A stretch of DNA of 32,214 nucleotides, taken from positions 1-32,214 of the forward strand of contig CACVBZ020000038.1 of assembly GCA_902729315.2 (NCBI GenBank), given 5' to 3'. Made by a program: the position numbers and the translations under genes. Below, one piece after another: positions 25,694-32,214 of this stretch. The notes below the pieces were generated by a model. That model was not told the DNA's origin. It did not search any database and saw only the letters and a list, made by a program, of their open reading frames with translations. Position 1 is the first letter of the stretch. Every line of letters begins with the position of its first letter. The stretch comes from Spirodela intermedia. Lineage: Eukaryota; Streptophyta; Magnoliopsida; Alismatales; Araceae.

Positions 25694-25720
25694 TGTCCCA
25701 CTCGGATCCGCTGTGACATC
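25694..25720 (+). promoter_or_regulatory. Candidate ECF41-type promoter for the AhpD-like gene
   Basis: TGTCCCA (25694-25700), exactly 16 bases, then CATC (25717-25720): one mismatch per element against the recalled ECF41 consensus TGTCACA-N16-CGTC. It points at the AhpD-like gene, whose GTG lies 112 bases downstream. An exact TGTCACA also occurs on the minus strand at 25712-25718 but without a CGTC at the right spacing. The rest of 25599-25832 has no gene. Confidence 0.35.
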
Positions 25721-25832
25721 TGCGATACGCCAGTAGACACCTCTCCACATCACACTGCCGGTTCGCGATTCGTCCTACTTGCAGTGGCGATCGACGAGCG
25801 CCGCGAACGTATCGATAAAGGAGAAATACACC

Positions 25833-26291
25833 GTGATCGCTCAACGCGTTGACATCGGCACGACCCAACCCGCCAGCTACAAAGCGCTAATGGTCTTGCA
25901 TCACGCGTCGGTCGACGCCGCGGCCGGTGTCGGACTGAGCGCACGGGTGATCGAACTGGTCAAGATACGAGCGTCTCAGATCAACGGATGCGCATTCTGC
26001 CTGCGGATGCACAGCACCGACGCGCTCGCTGTCGGCGAAACACCGGACCGGCTGGCAGTTCTGCCGGCCTGGCGTGAGACGCAGTACTTCACCGACGCGG
26101 AGACCGCGGCGCTTCGCATCAGCGAATACGTCACGGATATCTCGACGGCCGAGCTGTCCGACGACGTCTACGCCGCCATCGGCGAAGCGCTCTCGCCGGA
26201 TCAGATCGCAGCGGTGCACTGGCTCGCAATTGTCATCAACGCATTCAATCGGGTGGCGATATCCAGCCATAAGCCGGTTGTGCCCGAATAA
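25833..26291 (+). CDS. Carboxymuconolactone decarboxylase/AhpD-like protein with CxxC
   Basis: This 152-residue protein of the CMD/alkylhydroperoxidase D family has the redox centre NGCAFCLRMHS (Cys-x-x-Cys with a downstream His) and the family-typical LVKIRASQINGC before it. After it come LPAWRETQYFTDAETAALRI and WLAIVINAFNRVAISSH. The GTG at 25833 follows AAAGGAGAAA. Members with CxxC-H usually act as thiol peroxidase-like or peroxiredoxin-reducing enzymes rather than true decarboxylases. CMD-family genes are the most frequent partner of ECF41 sigma factors, and it is divergent from the intact one, so I take it as that sigma factor's main target. Confidence 0.92.
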   Translation: MIAQRVDIGTTQPASYKALMVLHHASVDAAAGVGLSARVIELVKIRASQINGCAFCLRMHSTDALAVGETPDRLAVLPAWRETQYFTDAETAALRISEYVTDISTAELSDDVYAAIGEALSPDQIAAVHWLAIVINAFNRVAISSHKPVVPE

Positions 26292-26351
26292 CTTTGGATC
26301 CTTCGCCAGATCCCCTCTCCTAAAACCCTCTCGCACAGATTAGGTATCAAC

Positions 26352-27082
26352 ATGTCGGTATATGTTCTCGTTCACGGCTCTTGGCACGACGGAACGGCGT
26401 GGGCGGACGTCGCGGACGAACTCCGTGAACTCGGCCATGAGGTGCATTGTCCGACCATGGCGGGCCACGGGGTGGGGGTCGACCGCGACGTCACCCACGC
26501 CGATTGCGTCGCCTCTATCGCCGACTATGTCGCCCAGCATGATCTCAACGATTTCGTGCTCGTCGGACACAGCTTCGCGGGAAGCGTCATCGCCGGCTCT
26601 TGGGCAAGACACCGGAGAAAGTCCGGCGACTGGTGTTCTGGAATGCGTTCGTCCCGCGCGACGGCACCAGCGTCCTGGACAACGCGCCGCTTGCTTATCA
26701 AGCACTGTTCCCACAGCTTGCCGCCGAATCAGCCGACAACACTGTGATGCTGCCGTTCGAGGTCTGGCGTGATGCCTTCATCGGCGACGCCGACCTCGCC
26801 CGCGCACAGGAGACCTACCGGATGCTGACGCCCGAACCGCTCGGACCCACGGTCGAGAAACTCGACCTATCAGCGTTCTACGGCCTCACATCGGTACCCC
26901 GCAGCTATGTGCTGTGTAACGACGATGCCGGCTTGCCGCCCGGTGACCCGGAATGCGGATATCTCGCGAACGCCCGCCGCCTCGGGGTTTTCAGGTTGGT
27001 CACACTGGACGGGTCGCACGAGGTGCTCTACACCAACCCGAGGCTTCTTGCCGAGAAGTTGATCCTGGCCGGCCGGGACTGA
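26352..27082 (+). CDS. Alpha/beta hydrolase, one frameshift near 26600
   Basis: The first frame starts at ATG 26352 (MSVYVLVHGSWHDGTAW, oxyanion-side HGxW motif) and reaches the nucleophile elbow GHSFAGSVIAG near 26590. Then one missing base moves the text to LGKTPEKVRRLVFWNAFVPR in another frame. That frame runs through RSYVLCNDDAGLPPG and the catalytic His segment LDGSHEVLYTNPRLLAEKL to 27082. The total of about 243 residues is normal for small esterases of the hydroxynitrile-lyase/methylesterase-like group. Ser (GHSFAG) and His (GSHEV) of the triad are clear; the Asp is probably in NDDAG. It follows the AhpD-like gene by 60 bases in the same direction and may be co-transcribed. Substrate unknown. 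Confidence 0.84.
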
Positions 27083-27209
27083 CGAGGGGCGCAGCATGGC
27101 GTTTTTCGGACGGCGACGGCTTGTCGCCACGGACTCAGTTCGCTGTTCTGTAATTTGCAGAAATAGGTGTCCCGCACCGGTGGTTCCGCCCATGCTGGAG
27201 TCGCCAGGC

Positions 27210-27229
27210 ACTGTGATGGCCATCACCGT
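27210..27229. promoter_or_regulatory. Palindrome upstream of the MFS transporter gene (possible operator)
   Basis: GTGATGGCCATCAC at 27213-27226 is a perfect 14-base palindrome, extending to 20 bases (27210-27229) with one mismatched pair. It lies just before the possible GTG 27241 start and 53 bases before ATG 27283 of the transporter gene. A second small repeat, TTCTG (27146-27150) and CAGAA (27158-27162), is also in the gap. Position and symmetry fit a repressor site; the IclR-family regulator about 3.5 kb downstream is a candidate binder, untested. Confidence 0.4.
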
Positions 27230-27282
27230 TGGGGTAGGTCGTGACCGGCGCTGCACTACCTGTCACCGTTAGGCAGATCGAA

Positions 27283-28746
27283 ATGACCACAATTCGTAGG
27301 GGCGGTGCCAAACAGTCGTCACGAGGAGACAGGAAGGCGACGCTGGGGGCTCAGGTTGGGCTTTTCGTCGACATGTTCGACGTGTATCTACCGATCATCG
27401 CTTTGGCTCCCGCGGCCATTTACTTTCAGCCCCAGGGTCTGTCGGAAGGGCATGCGCGCCTGCTCACCGCAGCAATCTTCGTGGCTACCTTGCTTGGCCG
27501 GCCGCTCGGAGCTCTCATCTTCGGCCATATCAGCGACCGCAGGGGTCGGCGAAAGACAACGATCTTCTCGTTGGTCGGCTTCGGGATCTGCACGCTGACG
27601 ATCGGATTCCTGCCCGGATACGAAACCATCGGCATGCTGTCGGTCATCCTGCTGATCGTCCTGCGTTTGGTCGACGGCGTCTTCCTCGGCGGGCAGTACA
27701 CAGCCGCGACACCCCTTGCGCTCGAGCACAGCCCCAAGCACCGCCGCGGATTCAACGGTGCACTCATCATGACCGGTTTCCCGGCCGCCTACTGCGCCAT
27801 AGCACTGCTGACTCTTGGTCTGCTGATGGTCATTCCGTCGGGTGGGTACGACTCGGCGTACACGCAGTGGGGTTGGCGTATCCGTTCTTCATCGGCAGCA
27901 CGCTCGCCCTGTGTTGGGCCTTTTGGTACTCGCGATACGTAGATGAGTCCGACGCCTGGCTCGAGAACAAAGCGAAAGATAAGGGCAGTTCACCGGTGGC
28001 TGAGCTGTTCCGCGGCAAGAACTTGCGCGGCTTCCTCCAGGTCTTTGTGCTCATGTCCGGAATCTGGCTGGCGTTCAACATGATCGGTGCTGTATTGCCG
28101 CCGATTTTGCGTCAGCAAGGTGGGCTGACCGACTACCGAGGCGACGATGGTTCTCGTCATCGCCTACGGGGTGTTGATCCCGGCGTACCTCGTAGCCGGC
28201 GCGCTCAGCCAGCGTTATGGCCGTCGGCGATTCTTTCTGATCCAGGGGCCGCTCACCGCAACTGCGGCGCCCTTTCTGTTCTGGCTCATCGCATCTGGCA
28301 GCGTCCACGGCGGCGCGTCCCTTGCAGTGGTGACGGTTGCGCTCGTCGTTGTCGTGGTGTCGGTATATGCGGTGGCGTCGACGTATATCATCGAGCGCTT
28401 CCACGTGGGAATTCGATCGAGCGGTTACGGCCTCGGGTACACGACGGCCGTGATTCTACTTCAGCTTTCTACGCGACTTACCAGGCGGGATTGCAGAACT
28501 TCATGCCGTACGAGTACGCCAATGGTCTTGATCTGCATCGGCGGCATATTGATTGTGGTGGGTGCCGCAATCGGTCCCGAGACGAAGGACGTCGAACTCG
28601 GTGCCGACGCCGCCGGACAGTCCGGCGACGCCTTGTACCTTGCGGGATCTATCGTCACCCTGCCCTACTCCAACCCATCGGGGGGCCTCGCCTCCGCACA
28701 AGGCCGAACGATGGACGATTCAACGACAGGAAAGCACAGATGCTGA
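27283..28746 (+). pseudogene. MFS transporter, metabolite:H+ symporter (MHS) type, frameshifted
   Basis: The protein has the shape of an MHS-family symporter (shikimate, benzoate and dicarboxylate type). It has TM1 with FVDMFDVYLPIIALAPAAI, the loop 2-3 signature GHISDRRGRRKTTIF and LRLVDGVFLGGQYTAATPLA. Frame breaks occur near 27870 (to AYPFFIGSTLALCWAFWYSR), near 28130 (to VLVIAYGVLIPAYLVAGALS), near 28465 (FYATYQAGLQNFMPYEYANG in another frame) and back to ICIGGILIVVGAAIGPETKD. The full span is about 488 codons, the usual size. ATG 27283 and GTG 27241 are both possible starts. The exact end is uncertain; one frame stops at 28746, overlapping the next gene. The nearby gentisate dioxygenase suggests an aromatic acid as substrate. 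Confidence 0.8.
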
Positions 28747-29206
28747 ACAACGACATCAGAGAAATCATCGAGAAAGCCAAGCTCGCTTTTGTGGCGACCG
28801 TGTGCGCAGATGGCTCTCCGAACCTCTCCCCGAAGGGTTCCTGAGGGTCTACGACGACAGTCGCCTCATATTCATGGATGTTGCTTCGCCCACCACCGTA
28901 GAAAACCTCCGACGCGACCCCGCTTGGAAGTCTGTGGTCGACTTCTTCAGTCGACGTGGGTATCGGTTCAAGGGCCGCGCCCAGTTCGCGGCGCCCGGCG
29001 ACAAGGCCTACGAGTGGCTCAATGATTGGCTCCTGGAAGTCAACGGCCCAGGCTATCCAGCGAATGAGGTCGTGATCATCGACGTCGCGGAAGTGCTGCC
29101 TGTGCTGTCACCGGCGTACACCTGGGGCGGGGCGAACGAAGGCGAACTCAGCGCTTCATGGCAGCTGAAGTACCAGTCTGAGGATGTGCCCGAGTCGGGC
29201 AAGTGA
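28740..29206 (+). CDS. Pyridoxamine 5'-phosphate oxidase-family (flavin-binding) protein, one frameshift
   Basis: ATG 28740 follows AGGAAAG and gives LNNDIREIIEKAKLAFVATV and CADGSPNLSPKG, typical of the first strands of the split-barrel flavin-binding fold. A missing base near 28840 shifts the rest to LRVYDDSRLIFMDVASPTTV, ENLRRDPAWKSVVDFFSRRG and YRFKGRAQF, ending at 29206. The total of about 155 residues is normal. Family members bind FMN or F420 and many reduce or sense small substrates; PLP synthesis is unlikely at this size. It sits between the transporter and the quinone oxidoreductase gene, with an 11-base gap to the latter, so the three are probably co-transcribed. Confidence 0.82.
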
Positions 29207-29217
29207 AGGAAGAGCAG

Positions 29218-30220
29218 ATGATGACGGCTCCTGGCAGGATGGCGGCGGCGTTCATCCGACATCATGGTCCTACCGGCAACATTGAGTTCGGCGAGTTGCC
29301 TACGCCGGCTCCGGCGGCGGGGGAGGTCCTTGTGCGGATGGACGCGACCACTTAATCAGCCGCATTAATGAAGCCTTTTCGTCCGTTCCGGGGCGTACGC
29401 GACTCACACTCCGTTCCCATTCGTCATCGGACGCGACCTGGTGGGCACGGTGGTCGAGGTGGGTGATGCAGTTGACGTCCCCCTCGCGTCGGGAGACCGC
29501 GTCTGGTGCAACAGCTTGGGCCACGCCGGCCGGCAAGGCACGTTCTCCGAGTTTGTCTGCGTGGCCGCCGATCGGCTCTACGCCTTACCCGACGTCGATC
29601 CGGTGGAAGCGGTTGCGGTTCTGCACGCCGCTGCCACCGCTCACATCGGACTGTTTCGGGAGGCGCGTCTCGGTGTGGGCGATACAGTCTTGGTCTGCGG
29701 CGCAGGCGGTGGTGTGGGGACGGCAGTGGTGCAGGTCGCGCGCGCGGCAGGAGCACGGGTACTTGCCACTGCATCCTCAAGCGATCACGACTGGTGCCGA
29801 GCCGCGGGCGCAGAGACGGTGTTCGATTACCGGGATCCTCAGCTGCTCAACGCCATCCGTGATGCCACACCGAGCGGCATTGACATCTGGTGGGACAACA
29901 GCGGGCACAATGACCTGGCCGGCTCCCTGCCGCTGCTGCGACAGGGTGGACGTGTTGTGCTGATGGCTGGCATGCGGAGCGAGCCGACTTTCAAGGCTGC
30001 TTCGCTCTACATCCGAGACCTGAGCATCCTCGGCTTTGCGATCAGCAATGCTTCCGTCGCTGAGCTGGCTGACGCGGCGCGGTCCATCAACCACCTGTTG
30101 GCAGTCGGCAAACTGCGCGGCCGGATTGGCGCTGTCCTGTCCCTGGCAGAGGCCCGCAAGGCTCATGAGCTGATGGAAGCAGGCGACCACTCGGGCCGAA
30201 TCGTGTTGGTTCCCCGGTGA
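29218..30220 (+). pseudogene. NADPH:quinone oxidoreductase-like MDR protein, frameshifted
   Basis: The start is ATG 29218 or 29221, with GAAGGAAGAG upstream. The first frame gives MAAAFIRHHGPTGNIEFGEL to MDATT and stops at about 29355. Family text resumes after about 29370 in shifted frames: FVRSGAYA, then FVIGRDLVGTVVEVGDAVDV and SGDRVWCNSLGHAGRQGTFS, the NAD(P) loop GAGGGVGTAVVQVA, GIDIWWDNSGHNDLAGSLPL, ending HSGRIVLVPR at 30220. No zinc cysteine cluster is seen, as expected for the zinc-free quinone oxidoreductase branch of the MDR family. The full span fits about 334 residues. At least two shifts lie between 29345 and 29420. It overlaps the next gene's likely GTG start. Confidence 0.83.
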
Positions 30221-30751
30221 ACAGTCCACGACTCAGTCCCGACCACAACGCGACACATCGAACTGCGCGTCGGTGTCTGAGCTGTGTCTGGCTTCCGGCG
30301 CCGCCAGCACCGCGGTGCCCCTGATCCTCGAGCTGAGACCCGAGTTGACGGAACCCGACGCGATCGCGTTCCTGAGGGAGGCTGCGGACCAAGGCTACCG
30401 AGTACTGTGCTGTCGGATTCCTGGCGATCCCGGCCCGGCGGCTCTCGCGGGGTTTCGAATCCTGATGACGAGTCGCGGACGAATCGTCGCGCTCGAAGAC
30501 CTCGTCGTTGCGCAGGAGAGGCGCAGGCATCACCTGGCGTCCTTGCTGCTCGAATTTGCGCGCGCTTGGTCGCAGTGCTGATTGTGAACGGATCGAACTC
30601 GATACCGCACGCTCAAACCACGACACTCAAAGTTCCTATATTGCGCAGGGTTTCGAGGCCGGCGCGTTTTCACTTTGCGGTCAGTATCGACCGCGCTGAC
30701 CGGACGCTCAAGGTCCAGGCGTCCGAACTGCCGGTCAGCGAAGTGTCATGA
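30217..30751 (+). pseudogene. GNAT-family N-acetyltransferase, multiply frameshifted
   Basis: A GTG at 30217 overlaps the previous stop (GTGA) and reads MNSPRLSPDHN. Family-like text follows in other frames: VPLILELRPELTEPDAIAFL from about 30315, IVALEDLVVAQERRRHHLAS with the acetyl-CoA loop region near 30530, then ALGRSADCERIELDTARSNH and SSYIAQGFEAGAF near 30565-30670. The last frame ends FHFAVSIDRADRTLKVQASE and stops at 30751. The span gives about 178 residues, normal for GNAT proteins. Three or more shifts are needed. Acceptor unknown. Its end overlaps the convergent IclR gene by 6 bases. The start is the least certain part. Confidence 0.68.
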
Positions 30752-31496
30752 CTCGGCGAAATCCTCTTCGATGCGACGTGCCGCGAGGTTGAGCACGGCC
30801 ACGTAGCTGTTGAGGCGCCTCTTGTCGTAACGCACCGTCGGCATGGACACGGATAGCCAGGCGATCATCTCTGCCTCGGTTGATCGGATGGGCACACCGA
30901 TCGCCACCACACCGCGCTCCGCGCGTTCCATGTTGATCGCGAAACCCGTTTTACGGACTCTGGAGAGATCCCGGCGCAATGCCGGAAGGTCGGGGCGCTC
31001 GCGTGGGCGGTCCTTGAACCGATCTTCGGCATAAATACTGTCCAACTCTTCGTGGCTCAACTCTGATAGCAGCAAGAGGCCACCCGAGATGTGGTGGGCG
31101 GGAAAGACCATTCCTTCACGCGAACCCACTTTGAGGACCTGATCGGATTCCACGCTGGCGATGAATCGCACGGAGTCCCCGGTGCGGACACCGTGAATTC
31201 GTGAGTCCGGTGCCAGATGATGTAGCATTCCCGCCTCGCGACGCCGCAGACGAAATGAGCAGCCGAGATTCGAGAACAGGCCCCGCGGCGTAGGACAGAT
31301 CATCGCGCTGAATTGCGAAATCGCGGTAGACGAGCATGGCCAACAGCCGGTGGGCCGTCGAGCGGGCGACGCCGAGCCGAGCAGCGACTTCTGTGACGGT
31401 GAGGGCGCCCTCCAATTGCAGTGTCGTCGCGATTCGCAGTGCGTGATCAACGCTCGCGATGGCGTACGGCGGAGGGTTCTTCAGCGGCTTGTCCAT
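30746..31496 (-). CDS. IclR-family transcriptional regulator, one frameshift near 31250
   Basis: The ATG at 31496 follows AGAGG. The first frame holds the N-terminal winged helix-turn-helix: IASVDHALRIATTLQLEGAL and VTEVAARLGVARSTAHRLLA, then YAAGPVLES. Near 31250 the frame shifts to the C-terminal effector domain: LAPDSRIHGVRTGDSVRFIA, VFPAHHISGGLLLLSELSHE and ERGVVAIGVPI, to the stop at 30746. The total of about 250 residues is standard. IclR proteins bind aromatic or small-acid effectors and commonly control divergent catabolic genes. Here the divergent gene is gentisate 1,2-dioxygenase, 75 bases away, so I infer control of gentisate use. Confidence 0.88.
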
Positions 31497-31571
31497 GTGT
31501 ACCTCTACGGAGCTTTTCTGGTCAGCAGAATTACCTGTTCGAGTCATGCTACGCGAGGCCACCATCACTAT
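31497..31571. promoter_or_regulatory. Divergent promoter region, IclR regulator / gentisate dioxygenase
   Basis: This 75-base gap separates the divergent IclR and dioxygenase genes and must contain promoters for both, probably with an IclR binding site. I see no perfect palindrome or strong -35/-10 pair. The Shine-Dalgarno of the IclR gene lies at its left end. The call rests on gene layout only. Confidence 0.35.
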
Positions 31572-32214
31572 GTGACCGTTAATCCTTCCTTCCCTGCGCA
31601 GCGGCCGGAGCGGAACGGCAACCATCCCATCCGTATCAAAGCCGTTGCGGCACCGAATCAGCCGCCAGTCACCCCCGCTCTCGAGGACCTCTACCGCAGC
31701 TTCGAAGACGAGCTGGTGGTACCGCTTTGGACGGAGATCGGCGAACTCATGCCTCCCCATCCCCGGTCCAAGGCGGTGCCACATCTGTGGAAGTGGGACA
31801 ACCTGCAGCCCCGAGCCGGCGACCTGGTCCCCGTCGGCCGGGGCGGTGAACACCACCATGGCTCACCAACCCTGCGCTCCGGAGACGCCCGTTGCCGCCA
31901 CTCCCGTGCTTTGAGCAGCAGTGCAGTACCTGATGCGCAGGTGAGATAACCGAACATCGCCACAGCCAGCACGCGTTTCGTTTCGTGGTCGAGGGCTCGG
32001 GTGTGTGGACGGTCGTCGGTGGTGATGCCGTGTCGATGAACCGCGGCGACTTCCTGCCACAAGCCGGGTGGAACCGGCATGCCCATCACAACGTGTCCGC
32101 GGAGCCGATGGCCTGGATCGATGGACTTGACATACCTTTTCAGTTCCTCGCCGAATCACAGTTCTTCGAATTCGGACGTGATGAACTCAGCGACGCCGAG
32201 CGCATCACCCCGTC
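31572..32214 (+). pseudogene. Gentisate 1,2-dioxygenase, N-terminal part, frameshifted and cut by window edge
   Basis: From GTG 31572 the first frame gives ALEDLYRSFEDELVVPLWTE, IGELMPPHPRSKAVPHLWKW and ARAGDLVPVGRG-like text, typical of gentisate 1,2-dioxygenase. Breaks between about 31850 and 31950 scatter LTNPAL, ATPVL and AAVQYLM over different frames. From about 31943 one frame gives the first cupin: TEHRHSQHAFRFVVEG with the iron-binding His-x-His, VWTVVGGDAVSMNRGDFLPQ, WNRHAHHN and PMAWIDGLDIPFQFL, open to the window edge. The enzyme cleaves gentisate with O2 to maleylpyruvate. The second cupin and the end lie outside. The divergent IclR gene is its likely regulator. Confidence 0.83.

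Noticed and set aside
28553-28840. A separate short gene in the tail of the transporter region
   Set aside because: All three frames are open here because of base composition; the text is continuous only with the transporter C-terminus and the following PPOX-family start.
1-32214. CRISPR arrays, tRNA or rRNA genes, insertion sequences, prophage
   Set aside because: No repeat-spacer pattern, no tRNA-like cloverleaf, no transposase or integrase motifs and no phage structural genes were seen on either strand.

Overview
The window is high-G+C actinobacterial DNA, most likely from a mycolic-acid-forming genus of the Mycobacteriales (Gordonia, Rhodococcus, Nocardia or Mycobacterium type). The evidence is a complete Mce-type lipid importer operon (two YrbE permeases, MceA-F, Mas-like accessory proteins), a mycothiol-dependent alcohol dehydrogenase and a SigH/SigR-like ECF sigma factor. 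The genus cannot be fixed from the sequence alone.

Layout. 1-1155 (minus) is the N-terminal 385 codons of an acetoacetyl-CoA synthetase running off the left edge. 1272-3098 (plus) holds a fumarylacetoacetate-hydrolase-family gene and a badly frameshifted extradiol-dioxygenase-like VOC gene. 3376-15157 is one plus-strand unit: an NTF2/SnoaL-like gene, yrbEA, yrbEB, mceA-F, two Mas-like membrane-anchored genes, a small secreted DUF732-like gene and a secreted CAP-domain gene, mostly joined by 1-4 base stop/start overlaps. A hairpin follows, then an S-(hydroxymethyl)mycothiol dehydrogenase-like gene, convergent with a SigH-like ECF sigma gene that has no adjacent anti-sigma gene.

17191-19867 holds two divergent, frameshifted NDH-2-like flavoprotein genes. 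20103-26291 is a regulatory and redox district with two ECF41-type sigma factors (SnoaL-like C-terminal domain), one broken and one intact. They sit beside the partner classes usual for ECF41: a flavin oxidoreductase, an NmrA-like NAD(P)-binding protein and a CxxC carboxymuconolactone decarboxylase/AhpD protein. A PucR-type regulator and a DJ-1/PfpI-family lipoprotein lie in the same minus-strand run. 26352-32214 is catabolic: an alpha/beta hydrolase, an MHS-type transporter, a PPOX-family protein, a quinone oxidoreductase, a GNAT acetyltransferase, an IclR regulator and, divergent from it, the start of a gentisate 1,2-dioxygenase.

Reading frames are broken unusually often: more than half of the genes carry one or more single-base frameshifts, while the translation on each side still matches its family. 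The breaks fall in unrelated genes, including the core importer. I read most of them as indel errors in the sequence rather than true decay, but this cannot be decided from one sequence. No tRNA, rRNA, CRISPR array, insertion sequence or prophage was seen.
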